Positions 1 through 9,223 of a DNA stretch of 64,000 nt are shown here, piece by piece. How positions within the stretch are numbered: position 1 is the first letter of the stretch; the number at the start of each line of letters is the position of its first letter. Source of the stretch: Deltaproteobacteria bacterium (lineage in GTDB: Bacteria > Myxococcota_A > UBA9160 > SZUA-336); assembly GCA_029261895.1 (NCBI GenBank), contig JAJDAK010000021.1, forward strand, positions 60,358-124,357. The letters are read 5' to 3'. The notes under the pieces were generated by a model, which saw only the letters and a program-made list of their open reading frames with translations, was not told where the DNA came from and searched no databases. The position numbers and the translations under genes are program-made.

Positions 1-457
1 AATCATCGCCGTCACGAACCGCGCGCGTCTGCAGCGCAGCCAAGTCGGATCCGGCGACGGGTTCCGAAAAACCCTGGCACCAGATTTCCTCACCGCGCAG
101 GATTTTTTGCAGGTGCTTGGCTTTTTGCGCATCGGTGCCCTCGGCGATCACCGTCGGGCCGCCGTGCAATAAGCCGACGAAATTCACGCCCACGTACGGT
201 GCGCTGGCGCGTGCGATCTCTTCGTAGTAAACCAGCTGCTCCGTCAGCGAAGCATCTCGTCCGCCGTACTCCCGCGGCCACTGGATTCCGGCATAGCCCG
301 CATCAAAAAGCTTGCGCTGCCAGCCGGTGTCATAGACACAGCGCGCGTCCCAGTCGTCTGTCGGCGGCGGCTCGCCGTGCGCAGGCACCGCGTCATCCAA
401 CCACGCGCGCAGCTCTGCGCGAAACTTCTCATCGGATTCGGAATAACGGAGATCCAA
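1..457 (-). CDS. Acyl-CoA dehydrogenase, N-terminal part (runs off the left edge)
   Basis: FAD-dependent alpha,beta-desaturation of an acyl-CoA thioester. I translated this frame directly: 152 codons are visible, opening with LDLRYSESDEKFRAELRAWL, an acyl-CoA dehydrogenase N-terminal helix. The family motifs GIQWPREYGG and WCQGFSEPVAGSDLA (the FAD/substrate-binding strand) follow. The start is a TTG at 457 with GAGGG about 8 nt upstream; no ATG or GTG fits the N-terminus. The catalytic C-terminal half lies outside the window. It is divergent from the flavin oxidoreductase at 558, leaving a 100-bp shared control region. The family call is sure; the substrate is unknown. Confidence 0.85.
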   Translation of the reverse strand, partial: MDLRYSESDEKFRAELRAWLDDAVPAHGEPPPTDDWDARCVYDTGWQRKLFDAGYAGIQWPREYGGRDASLTEQLVYYEEIARASAPYVGVNFVGLLHGGPTVIAEGTDAQKAKHLQKILRGEEIWCQGFSEPVAGSDLAALQTRAVRDGDD

Positions 458-557
458 CTGGGCCCTCGGGTATCGTTGACACGGGCAGCATACGGAGAAC
501 CCCGGCTGCTGCCAAGTCCGAGTGTTCTTTCAGAACGCTGCGTGTATGCTGAGGCCG

Positions 558-1484
558 ATGCGATTTTCCGTGCAGCTCCCAACCGACCAAGTCCGAGACG
601 GCGCAGAGTTCATCTCCGCCAAGGCCATCGGTGCGATGGCCCGCGCGGCGGAAGACGTGGGGTTTGACAGCTGCTTCGTCACCGATCATCCGATTCCGGG
701 CGAGCGCTGGCTAAAGGCCGGTGGGCATCATTCGCTCGATCCGTTTGTCGCACTCGCGTTCGCCGCAGCAACGACCGAACGTATCCGCCTGCAGACCCAT
801 GTGTTGATTCTGCCGTATCGCAATCCGTTCATCGCGGCAAAGGCCGCAGCGAGCTTGGACGTCGCCTCTGGCGGCCGCTTGATCCTGGGTGTCGCAACGG
901 GTTATCTCAAACCTGAGTTCGCGGCCGTCGGCGCGGATATCGAATCACGCAACGAAGTGACCGACGAAGCCATCTCAGTCTTCAAGCGTATTTGGTCGGA
1001 AGACGACGTAAAACTCGTAGGGCGCGGCTTCGAGGCAGTCGGCAATACCGCATACCCGCAACCGTTGCAGCAGCCCCACCCACCACTTTGGATCGGTGGC
1101 AACAGCCGCAGGGCGATTCATCGTGCGGTGGAGCACGGCGATGCATGGGTACCCTTTCCCGCGCCCCGGGATTTAGCCACGCATACCCGAACCGCTGCCT
1201 TGCAGAGTCTCGACGACCTTCGCGAGCGCATCAGCTACTTGAACGCATATGCGAGTGAGTTCGGCCGCAAGATCCCGCCTGAAATCTGTTTTATTCCCTT
1301 CGGCATGGATGCGGTTTCACGCGGAGAGGCCAAACCTGGCTCGTTAATCGACGAACTGCACGAACTCGAATCCATGGGCGTCAATTGGAGTTGCGTGATG
1401 CTGCCCGCGAAGAGTCGCCAGAAGTACATCGACACACTCGGCGACTTCCGGGACGAAGTGTTGGTGCGATTTACCTCCGAATAA
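558..1484 (+). CDS. Luciferase-like (LLM class) flavin-dependent oxidoreductase
   Basis: TIM-barrel flavin or F420-dependent oxidoreductase/monooxygenase of the bacterial luciferase superfamily, resembling the probable F420-dependent TIGR03619 group. Visible family landmarks are FDSCFVTDHPIPGERW, LQTHVLILPYRNPF, SGGRLILGVATGYLKPEF and PHPPLWIGGNSRRAI. Length is 308 aa, normal for the family. I chose ATG 558 because GAGG lies 6 nt upstream and the family begins MRFSVQLP; in-frame starts at 522 and 546 would add residues without homology. It is convergent with, and overlaps by 14 bp, the paralogous gene at 1471. Whether the cofactor is FMN or F420 cannot be read here. Confidence 0.88.
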   Translation: MRFSVQLPTDQVRDGAEFISAKAIGAMARAAEDVGFDSCFVTDHPIPGERWLKAGGHHSLDPFVALAFAAATTERIRLQTHVLILPYRNPFIAAKAAASLDVASGGRLILGVATGYLKPEFAAVGADIESRNEVTDEAISVFKRIWSEDDVKLVGRGFEAVGNTAYPQPLQQPHPPLWIGGNSRRAIHRAVEHGDAWVPFPAPRDLATHTRTAALQSLDDLRERISYLNAYASEFGRKIPPEICFIPFGMDAVSRGEAKPGSLIDELHELESMGVNWSCVMLPAKSRQKYIDTLGDFRDEVLVRFTSE

Positions 1485-2310
1485 ACGCAGCATAGTCATC
1501 GAGCACCGGCATCACCTGCTCACGTTCCGTGGATGGCAATCGCAAGACAGTCTCCGTCACACCGAGAGATTCATAATAGTCGAGCTTTTCGGCATCGGGA
1601 AACACACCCATCGGAACGATGTGTAAAGACGCGGGGTCGCGGCCGGCTTCCTGCATGAGTTTCTGCAGACGCGGTATCGCTTCCTTCATGCCCGAGCCAC
1701 CGATGGGCATCCAACCATCGGCATATTCGACCAAGTGCTCAAAGAGCTTCGGGCCTGCACCGCCCCCAATCAGCACACGCGGGCGTGGTTGCTGAACCGG
1801 CTTGGGCCATTGCCAGCTTCGCTCGAAGTTCACGTACTCACCATGAAACTCGGCCTCGTCGTTCGACCACAACTGCTGCATCGCCAACATTTTTTCGCGA
1901 ATGATCTCCCGGCGATGTTTGAAGTCGATGCCGTGATTTTCCATCTCCTCTTGATTCCAGCCAAAACCAATGCCGAGCACCAAGCGTCCGGCGGAAATCA
2001 GATCGAGCGTCGCGAGTTGTTTCGCGAAAGTGATCGCGTCGTGCTGAGCAACCAGGCCGATGCCAGTACCCAACCGAATGTGCTCGGTCTGGGCCGCGGC
2101 CGCAGCGAGCGCAATGTAGGGATCGAGACTGCGCAGATACTCCTCGGATAAGACCTCGTCGCCCGTGGGCGCAGGCGTACGTCGACTGGTCGGAATATGC
2201 GTGTGCTCCGGGATGTAGAGCGAGTAGAAGCCACGGGCTTCGGCTTCTTTCGCCAATGCCACGGGGCTCATCGAGAGATCCGTGGAATGTATGGTAACTC
2301 CGAGCTTCAC
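1471..2310 (-). CDS. Luciferase-like (LLM class) flavin-dependent oxidoreductase
   Basis: Second luciferase-superfamily oxidoreductase (279 aa), convergent with the one at 558 but not a close copy. It has the N-terminal barrel strand MKLGVTIHSTDLSMSP, the active-site-region YIPEHTHIPTSR, the barrel segment IRLGTGIGLVAQHDAI, and the family signature GRLVLGIGFGWNQEEMENHG. PRVLIGGGAGPKLFEHLVEYADGW is the matching C-terminal segment. It probably acts in the cytoplasm on a catabolic substrate together with the adjacent CoA-thioester genes, but no substrate can be inferred. It begins 90 bp from the divergent carbonic anhydrase gene. Confidence 0.88.
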   Translation of the reverse strand: MKLGVTIHSTDLSMSPVALAKEAEARGFYSLYIPEHTHIPTSRRTPAPTGDEVLSEEYLRSLDPYIALAAAAAQTEHIRLGTGIGLVAQHDAITFAKQLATLDLISAGRLVLGIGFGWNQEEMENHGIDFKHRREIIREKMLAMQQLWSNDEAEFHGEYVNFERSWQWPKPVQQPRPRVLIGGGAGPKLFEHLVEYADGWMPIGGSGMKEAIPRLQKLMQEAGRDPASLHIVPMGVFPDAEKLDYYESLGVTETVLRLPSTEREQVMPVLDDYAAFIRR

Positions 2311-2400
2311 GTCGCCTCCGCACTACTATCTTACCTCAAGTAATCGTCTCGCATCCCGCTACAGAATCTATCTGCATTGCCAGGGATGGAGGGGACTCAA

Positions 2401-3282
2401 ATGCGATGGACAGTTTCGATTCTTACGGGTTTGGCATTTCTGCTGCTAGGTGCAAATCAGAGTGCGAATGAACATGGCGAAGGAAAATCCACGCATCATT
2501 CCGGACATTGGGGCTATGCGGAGAACGGACCCGCCGCTTGGGGCGATTTGTCGCCGAAGTTCCAGACCTGCAAAACGGGACATCAGCAGTCGCCAATCGA
2601 TATACAGCGCCCATCCGAGTCGGGACTGGCACAGCTGACATTCGACTACACCCCCGCGCCATTGCACATCCTCAACAATGGTCACACGATCCAGGTCAAC
2701 ATCCAACCGGGTAGTCAGGTGCAAAGCGACATGCACGAATTCTGGCTCGCACAGTTTCATTTTCATTCCCCGAGTGAGCACACGGTCAACGGCAAAGCCT
2801 ATCCGATGGAAATCCATTTCGTTCATAAGAATGTAGACGGAGAACTCGGCGTCGTGGGTGTGCTTGTCGAAGAAGGCCTACATAATTCGGTGTTGTCAGA
2901 TATTTGGGACCACTGGCCCGAGGAAGCCGGCAAGAAAGTCGGCGTTGCAGACACTGAGATCAATCCCGGTGATTTGCTGCCCAAGAATCGCGGGTACTAT
3001 CGCTACATGGGATCCCTCACAACGCCTCCCTGTTCAGAGGGCGTTCATTGGTACGTTCTGAATGAGCCGATTCAGGCTTCCGCCTCTCAAATCGGCGCTT
3101 TTCTCGCGTTGATTCACGAGAACGCACGACCCGTTCAAGCCCAACATGGTCGCTTTCTGATCCGCTCAGACGTAGACAGTGAAGCGAAAGTCAGCGACTC
3201 GGCCGAACAAGGTCATACGCCCACCGGGGGTGGCCATGCGCCAGCCGGGGACAGTCACGCGCCCGCCGCGCACGGTCACTGA
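2401..3282 (+). CDS. Alpha-class carbonic anhydrase, exported, with His-rich tail
   Basis: Zinc enzyme for CO2/bicarbonate interconversion, predicted periplasmic. A signal peptide is visible (MRWTVSILTGLAFLLLGANQ). The alpha-CA core has HWGYAENGPAAWGDL, QSPIDIQ, the zinc-ligand strand QFHFHSPSEH and the third-histidine strand EIHFVH, and SLTTPPCSEGVHW. The last 20 or so residues are a Gly/Pro/His repeat ending HAPAAHGH, which alpha-CAs usually lack. ATG 2401 is preferred because GGAGGGG lies 6 nt upstream; an ATG at 2377 lies before that site. Length 293 aa including signal and tail. Monocistronic; the oxidoreductase operon starts 68 bp downstream. Confidence 0.93.
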   Translation: MRWTVSILTGLAFLLLGANQSANEHGEGKSTHHSGHWGYAENGPAAWGDLSPKFQTCKTGHQQSPIDIQRPSESGLAQLTFDYTPAPLHILNNGHTIQVNIQPGSQVQSDMHEFWLAQFHFHSPSEHTVNGKAYPMEIHFVHKNVDGELGVVGVLVEEGLHNSVLSDIWDHWPEEAGKKVGVADTEINPGDLLPKNRGYYRYMGSLTTPPCSEGVHWYVLNEPIQASASQIGAFLALIHENARPVQAQHGRFLIRSDVDSEAKVSDSAEQGHTPTGGGHAPAGDSHAPAAHGH

Positions 3283-3350
3283 ACCGCGCATAGATCACGA
3301 TCCTGAGTGCCGGATGTTAGACTCCGGTTGCAGACACTTAGGATCTATCT

Positions 3351-6300
3351 ATGCCTTCCGCGCCAGGCCGATCGGCGGCTACGCCTAAAACATTCGACTC
3401 CGACTATCGGTTGGAGGATCGCTACACCCGCGATAGCGGGCGTGTTTATTTAACCGGCGTTCAAGCGCTCGTACGGCTGCCACTGCTCCAACGCCAACGC
3501 GACCGCGCCGCAGGCCTCAATACCGCGGGATTTATCTCCGGCTATCGGGGCTCCCCACTCGGCACCTACGACCTTGCGCTCTGGCAAGCGCAGGATTTAT
3601 TGCAGGCGCAGAACGTACGCTTCGAGCCCGGACTTAACGAAGATCTCGCCGCCACCGCAGTCTGGGGTTCACAGCAAGCCAATCTCTTGGACGGCGCACG
3701 CTACGACGGGGTGTTTTCGATTTGGTATGGCAAGGGGCCGGGCGTGGATCGCTCATGCGACGCGTTGAAACACGCCAACTACGCGGGCACTGCGAAGCAT
3801 GGGGGCGTACTCGCGCTAGCGGGTGACGATGCCGCAGCACGCTCATCATCCATTGCGCATCAAAGTGAGCAGGCGCTATTGCACTGCGGCATCCCGATTT
3901 TGAATCCCGCCAACGTGCAGGAATACGTCGACTTCGGTCTCTATGGTTGGGCGCTCTCGCGTTATTCCGGCTGTTGGATCGGCTTCAAATGTCTTACCGA
4001 CACAGTGGATAGCGCAGCTTCGGTAACGATTGATCCAACACGCGTTCAGATTCGCATGCCGGGTGATTTTGAAATGCCCACGGCCGGACTCAATCTCGCG
4101 TGGGCCAACTACCCGCTTCAGGTCGAAACCCGACTCTTTCAGCAGCGCCTACCCGCGGTTCAAGCTTTCGTGCGGGCCAATGGTCTGGATCGCGTCATCT
4201 GGCCCGGTCAAACACGGCGGCTCGGCATCGTGACCACGGGGAAAGCCTATCTTGATCTGCGGCAGGCGCTGGAAGAACTTGGCATCGACGAACGCGTCGC
4301 GAACGATCTCGGCATTTCAATCTATAAAGTGGCACTCAGCTGGCCGCTTGAACCCGAGGGTGCAATCGCGTTTGCACGCGGCCATGAAAAACTTCTCGTC
4401 GTGGAAGAAAAGCGCGCGCTCATCGAGGACCAATTCGCAAAGCTGCTCTATAACCAAGCGGACCGACCGCTACTACTCGGCAAGGTTGACCTCGATGGAC
4501 GCCCACTCATTCCAAGCGAAGGCGAGCTAGCTCCCAGCGACGTTATCGAGGCAGTCCTACGCTGGCTCGATCAACATGCGCCGGAATTCGCCGCGCGCGC
4601 ACGACAAGAGCAGCGTAAAGTTGAAGCGATTACAGCGAGCGGAATTCAGCGCCTGCCCGCGTTTTGTTCCGGTTGCCCACATAACAGTTCCACCATCGTG
4701 CCAGAAAACAGCATCGCGATGGGGGGAATCGGTTGTCATGGTATGGCGGTCTGGCTACCCGAACGGCGCACACTCGCGACTTCGCAAATGGGCGGCGAGG
4801 GAGCGACTTGGATCGGTCTTTCGCCGTTCAACGAAACCGAACATATCTTTCAGAACCTCGGCGACGGCACATACTTTCATTCGGGATATCTGGCCATTCG
4901 CGCCGCGGTCGCGGCCGGCGTCAACATCACCTACAAGATTCTCGCGAACGGCGCGGTAGCGATGACGGGCGGTCAGCCGATCGAAGGCGCACGCATGGAA
5001 GGTGAAATCACGGTTCCCCAAATCGCACGCCAACTCAGCGCCGAAGGTGTGCAGCGTATCGCGATCGTGAGCAATGAGCCCGGCAAATATGATTCAAGCA
5101 TGCGCAGCGTCAGCGGTCTCACGATCCACCACCGCGAGGAGATCGATCGTGTTCAAAAAGAGCTTCGCGGCATCAAAGGTGTAACGGCATTTGTCTACGA
5201 TCAAACCTGTGCTGCGGAAGCCCGGCGCCTGCGCAAGCGCGGCGAGTTTCCCGATCCGGACCAGCGCGTGGTCATCAATGAGCTGGTCTGCGAAGGCTGT
5301 GGCGACTGCAGTGTGCAATCAAATTGCATCTCCATCGAGCCGATCGAAACCGAGCTTGGCCGCAAGCGCCGTATCAATCAGAGTTCCTGCAATAAGGACT
5401 TCTCCTGCGTCAACGGCTACTGCCCAAGCTTTGTGACGATCGAAGGGGGGCGGCTGCGAAAACGCGCTGGCACCGCAAACGATATCCCGCCGCTCCCGGA
5501 ACCGGAAATCGCCGATCATGCAGCACCCTTTAATATGATGGTGACGGGAATTGGCGGTAGCGGTGTCATCACCGTTGGTGCGTTGGTGGGAATGGCTGCG
5601 CATCTCGAAGGTAAGGGGGTTTCCGTTTTGGACGTGACGGGTCTCGCACAGAAAAATGGACCGGTGACGAGTTACGTGCGTGTCGCCGCAAAACCGGAAG
5701 ACCTGCACAGCACACGCATCGCCGCAGGCCAGGCCGATCTGGTCCTCGGCTCCGATATCATCGTAACCAGTAGCGCGGACGCGTTATCGAAGATGGCCCC
5801 GTCGCGTACCATGGCCGTCGTCAATCGGCATATCGCACCGACCTCTGACTTCGCGACCCGGCCTGATTTGGATCTGTCCCCGGACGCGATGGAAGCAAGT
5901 ATTCGTGAAGCCACCGGCACGGATTCGGCCCACTGCATCGATGCCACCGAGCTGGCGACGGCATTGCTCGGTGACGCGATCGGAACCGGTCTATTTCTGG
6001 TTGGTTACGCGACCCAACTCGGTCGCCTACCGGTAAGTTTGGCCGCACTCGAACGCGCAATCGAGCTAAACGGCCGCGCGATCGAGATGAACAAAACTGC
6101 GCTTGCTTGGGGTCGTTATGCAGCGGTCGATCTCGACGCCGTACGTCGTGCTGCCAGCTTCGAAGAGCGTCCCGGCAAGAACGCCGAAAGTCTCGATGAC
6201 ATGCTGGCCAAGAGAGCCGCGTTTCTAACTGAATATCAAAACGACGCCTACGCCCAGCGCTATCGGAATTTCGTCGCACGGGTTCGCTCGTACGAAGAAA

Positions 6301-6836
6301 AACTCGGCGGCGGGCATACCGAGCTCACCCGCGCAGCGGCAAGATACTACTTCAAGCTGCTTGCGTACAAAGATGAGTACGAAGTCGCGCGACTGTATAC
6401 CGATGGCAGTTTTCGTGACCAAATCGAACGGGAGTTCGAGGGTGAATACAAGCTGCGTATTCATCTGGCGCCACAGATTCTTAATCCACGCGATCCTGAT
6501 ACCGGACGCGCCAAAAAGCGAACGCTCGGTGCATGGGTCTTTGGCGCGTTCAATATTTTGAAACGCTTCAAATTCCTGCGCGGAACGCCGTTTGACCCGT
6601 TTGGCTGGACGGCTCATCGCCGTACGGAGCGTGCGCTGATAGCGCAGTACGAAACGTCCCTTGAACAAGTGCTTGATCTGCTTCAGGCAGAAAACCATGC
6701 GATTGCGGTTTCGATCGCAGAGATTCCCGAGATCATTCGTGGCTTTGATTTGGTGAAAGATCATCAGATTGAAGCCGCTAAGAACAAAGAAGCTGAATTG
6801 CTAAAGACCTTCCAACTCAGCACGAGAACGGAGTAA
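3351..6836 (+). CDS. Indolepyruvate ferredoxin oxidoreductase family protein (fused alpha-beta-gamma)
   Basis: 2-oxoacid:acceptor oxidoreductase that decarboxylates arylpyruvates or branched 2-oxoacids to acyl-CoA using ThDP and iron-sulfur clusters; 1161 aa, the usual size of the single-chain form. Order: pyruvate:ferredoxin-type N-terminal part (GYRGSPLGTYD near residue 65); ThDP-binding part with the GDGTYFHSG motif near residue 503; an iron-sulfur part with CEGCGDC near 646 and CNKDFSCVNGYC near 680; then the gamma domain from about 729 (MVTGIGGSGVITVGALVG). The C-terminal tail carries DUF6537-like sequence. AGGAT precedes ATG 3351. It heads an operon with the amidohydrolase 3 bp downstream. 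The natural substrate is uncertain. Confidence 0.93.
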   Translation: MPSAPGRSAATPKTFDSDYRLEDRYTRDSGRVYLTGVQALVRLPLLQRQRDRAAGLNTAGFISGYRGSPLGTYDLALWQAQDLLQAQNVRFEPGLNEDLAATAVWGSQQANLLDGARYDGVFSIWYGKGPGVDRSCDALKHANYAGTAKHGGVLALAGDDAAARSSSIAHQSEQALLHCGIPILNPANVQEYVDFGLYGWALSRYSGCWIGFKCLTDTVDSAASVTIDPTRVQIRMPGDFEMPTAGLNLAWANYPLQVETRLFQQRLPAVQAFVRANGLDRVIWPGQTRRLGIVTTGKAYLDLRQALEELGIDERVANDLGISIYKVALSWPLEPEGAIAFARGHEKLLVVEEKRALIEDQFAKLLYNQADRPLLLGKVDLDGRPLIPSEGELAPSDVIEAVLRWLDQHAPEFAARARQEQRKVEAITASGIQRLPAFCSGCPHNSSTIVPENSIAMGGIGCHGMAVWLPERRTLATSQMGGEGATWIGLSPFNETEHIFQNLGDGTYFHSGYLAIRAAVAAGVNITYKILANGAVAMTGGQPIEGARMEGEITVPQIARQLSAEGVQRIAIVSNEPGKYDSSMRSVSGLTIHHREEIDRVQKELRGIKGVTAFVYDQTCAAEARRLRKRGEFPDPDQRVVINELVCEGCGDCSVQSNCISIEPIETELGRKRRINQSSCNKDFSCVNGYCPSFVTIEGGRLRKRAGTANDIPPLPEPEIADHAAPFNMMVTGIGGSGVITVGALVGMAAHLEGKGVSVLDVTGLAQKNGPVTSYVRVAAKPEDLHSTRIAAGQADLVLGSDIIVTSSADALSKMAPSRTMAVVNRHIAPTSDFATRPDLDLSPDAMEASIREATGTDSAHCIDATELATALLGDAIGTGLFLVGYATQLGRLPVSLAALERAIELNGRAIEMNKTALAWGRYAAVDLDAVRRAASFEERPGKNAESLDDMLAKRAAFLTEYQNDAYAQRYRNFVARVRSYEEKLGGGHTELTRAAARYYFKLLAYKDEYEVARLYTDGSFRDQIEREFEGEYKLRIHLAPQILNPRDPDTGRAKKRTLGAWVFGAFNILKRFKFLRGTPFDPFGWTAHRRTERALIAQYETSLEQVLDLLQAENHAIAVSIAEIPEIIRGFDLVKDHQIEAAKNKEAELLKTFQLSTRTE

Positions 6837-6839
6837 GAC

Positions 6840-8081
6840 ATGAGTCGCACTATCTTTAAGAACGCCAACCTCTTGGATGGCAACAATCCTGCTCGCAATG
6901 GAATTCAGATCGTGATCGACGGCGAGCGAATCATCGAGGTCACCGATGCGGACGTTCAAGCCGGTGCGGATGACCGCGTGGTCGATCTCGCGGGTAAGAC
7001 CGTGATGCCTGGAATGGTGAGCTGCCACTACCACGCTTCTTATAACAACATCACGATTCAACCCGAGCCGCTTGGCGTCGAAAAGCCAGCGGGATACCTC
7101 ACGCTGGTCGGCGCAAAGAACGTGGCGTTAGCGTTGCAAGCTGGCATCACGGGTATCGTGAGTGCGGGAGCGAACGCGGGTGATATCGATGCCCAACTTA
7201 AGCTGGCGATCGATGACGGCATCATCGACGGTCCGCGCATTCTCGCGGGAAGTCGCGGCTTGGATAGCCACGGTGGCTATACCGATACCGAAAATTGGTG
7301 GTGGGAGCTGGGGAACAAAGGTGCACAGCGTTTTGCCGATGGTCCGGACGAGTTTCGCAAAGTGGTTCGCGATGAGATCAAACGCGGCGCGGATGTTATC
7401 AAGATATTTCCCAGTGGCGGTCATGGGGTTCCGGATAGCAGCGTCGCTATGGGAATTACTCGCGATGAACTCAACGCGGTCGTGGACGCTGCCCATCAAC
7501 GCGGAAAAATGGTGCGGGCTCACTGCGCTTGGAAACACGTCATCTTGGAATGTGTTCGTGCGGGTGTAGATATCATTGATCATGGAGATCAAATCGATGC
7601 GGAGTGCATCGCGGCGATGAAAGAAGCGGGTACGACATTGGTACCGAGCATGTACTTCGTTTCGAAGTTGCTTTCGGATACGGCGCTGCTTGCTGGAGCG
7701 ACAGAAGAACAGATGGCGCCCGTGCAAGCGGATTTCGACAACATCCGTAAGATGTTGCCGCAAGCGATTGAAGCAGGCCTACGCATCGTGCTCGGTGATG
7801 ACTTCGGCATCATCATCCTGCCTCACGGAAGTTACGCGGGTGAACTCGAGTTCTATGTAAAGTCAGTGGGCGTCGCGCCACTTGAAGTCATCCGCTGGGC
7901 AACCAAGAATGGCGCCGAGCTGATGGGCATGGGAGATCGGCTCGGCACGGTGGAACCCGGCAAGCTCGCGGACTTGGTCGTCGTCGGTGGGGATCCGACC
8001 GTCGATATCGCAGTGCTGCAGGATCCGAGCAAAGTTCTTGCGGTCCTGAAGGGCGGCGATTTCAAACGAGATCTGCTCTAA
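6840..8081 (+). CDS. Metal-dependent amidohydrolase (imidazolonepropionase-like)
   Basis: Amidohydrolase-superfamily hydrolase of 413 aa. The N-terminal beta-sandwich (VVDLAGKTVMPGMVSCHYH) leads into the HxH metal motif near residues 62-64. Further landmarks are GSRGLDSHGGYTD, the likely bridging-lysine strand DVIKIFPSGGHG, the histidine strands VRAHCAW and DIIDHGDQID, and the catalytic aspartate strand VLGDDFG. The C-terminal GTVEPGKLADLVVVGGDPT is typical. It starts 3 bp after the oxidoreductase gene and ends 2 bp before the thiolase gene, so the three are co-transcribed. It could hydrolyse a cyclic amide, lactone or carbamate in the same pathway; the substrate is not predictable. Confidence 0.9.
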   Translation: MSRTIFKNANLLDGNNPARNGIQIVIDGERIIEVTDADVQAGADDRVVDLAGKTVMPGMVSCHYHASYNNITIQPEPLGVEKPAGYLTLVGAKNVALALQAGITGIVSAGANAGDIDAQLKLAIDDGIIDGPRILAGSRGLDSHGGYTDTENWWWELGNKGAQRFADGPDEFRKVVRDEIKRGADVIKIFPSGGHGVPDSSVAMGITRDELNAVVDAAHQRGKMVRAHCAWKHVILECVRAGVDIIDHGDQIDAECIAAMKEAGTTLVPSMYFVSKLLSDTALLAGATEEQMAPVQADFDNIRKMLPQAIEAGLRIVLGDDFGIIILPHGSYAGELEFYVKSVGVAPLEVIRWATKNGAELMGMGDRLGTVEPGKLADLVVVGGDPTVDIAVLQDPSKVLAVLKGGDFKRDLL

Positions 8082-8083
8082 CC

Positions 8084-9223
8084 ATGAAGGATGCCACGGC
8101 GATCGTCGGCATTGGTGAGACTGCGTTCGCCAAACGCCTGGAGGCATCTGAAAAAGAGCTGGCGCTTGAAGCCATCCTGAACGCGCTCGACGACGCCGGC
8201 ATCGATGCATCCGAAGTCGATGGACTCGCGTCCTACACCATGGAGTCGACCGACGAAGTCGAGATCGCGAAAAACATCGGCGCTGGCGATATCAGTTTCT
8301 TCACGCAGGTGGGCTACGGTGGTGGAGCGGGCCCAGCGCTGATCGGTCAGCTCGCGATGGCTATTGCGACCGGGCAGTGCAAGGTCGGTGTCGCGTGGCG
8401 ATCCCGAAAGCGTGGTTCCGGTGGTCGTCCGTGGACTTCCACAGCGGAGGCACCCACCGTCGCTTCCAGCTGGACACGTCCGTTCGGTCTGCTCCGCCCG
8501 GCGGATGAGATCGCGATGCTCACACGACGCTACATGTACGAGTATGGCGCGACGCGCGAGCACCTTGCGAATATCGCACTCGCCGTGCGCAAGATGGCAA
8601 ACGCGAATCCGCGCGCGATGATGCACGAGCGAAAACTCGTGCGAGAGGAATACATGGCTTCGCGTTGGGTTTCGGAACCCCTCTGCCTCTTCGACTGTTG
8701 TCTTGAAACCGATGGCGCTTTGGCATGCGTGATCGTCGGTAGATCACACGCAAGCGATTGCCGTTCGCATCCGGTCTACATCCATAGTTTCGGCCAAGGC
8801 TTACCGCAGCAATCGCATACAATGGTGAACTACTTCAGCGACGACCCACTCACTGGCCCATCCGCTGCCTGCGCGAAATCGTTGTACCGTTCATCGGATA
8901 TCGGACCTAGTGATCTTTCGGTCGCGCAGATCTACGATGCCTTCACACCACTGGTGCTGCTATCGCTCGAGGGCTATGGATTCTGTGGCAAAGGTGAAGC
9001 GGCAGCGTTCACGGAGGATGGAGCGCTTGAACTCGGTGGCCGCCTGCCAATCAATACTTCGGGCGGCGGGCTTTCCGAAGCATATGTCCACGGCTTCAAC
9101 TTGATCAACGAAGGCGTAAGACAACTTCGTGGCGCATCGGTCAATCAAGTCACGAATGCGGAGTCGTGTCTGGTGACGGGTGGCGAAGGCGTGCCCACCA
9201 GCGCGGTGATCTTGAGGAACTGA
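8084..9223 (+). CDS. Thiolase-like protein of the lipid-transfer/SCPx group
   Basis: Thiolase-fold protein of 379 aa, beginning KDATAIVGIGETAFAKR as this group does. The position where classical thiolases carry the acylated cysteine reads YGGGAGPALIGQ, with no cysteine. The C-terminal loop is NTSGGGLSEAYVHG rather than GGxxxxGHPxG. Members of this group encoded next to a DUF35 gene include retro-aldolases such as Ltp2 of actinobacterial steroid side-chain degradation, so C-C cleavage by aldol chemistry is as likely as thiolysis. That assignment is inference. The stop overlaps the start of the DUF35 gene (TGATG). Confidence 0.88.
   Translation: MKDATAIVGIGETAFAKRLEASEKELALEAILNALDDAGIDASEVDGLASYTMESTDEVEIAKNIGAGDISFFTQVGYGGGAGPALIGQLAMAIATGQCKVGVAWRSRKRGSGGRPWTSTAEAPTVASSWTRPFGLLRPADEIAMLTRRYMYEYGATREHLANIALAVRKMANANPRAMMHERKLVREEYMASRWVSEPLCLFDCCLETDGALACVIVGRSHASDCRSHPVYIHSFGQGLPQQSHTMVNYFSDDPLTGPSAACAKSLYRSSDIGPSDLSVAQIYDAFTPLVLLSLEGYGFCGKGEAAAFTEDGALELGGRLPINTSGGGLSEAYVHGFNLINEGVRQLRGASVNQVTNAESCLVTGGEGVPTSAVILRN

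Noticed and set aside
244..582. 112-aa minus-strand frame at the left edge
   Set aside because: It is the wrong frame of the partial acyl-CoA dehydrogenase, whose correct frame reads clear family motifs from TTG 457.
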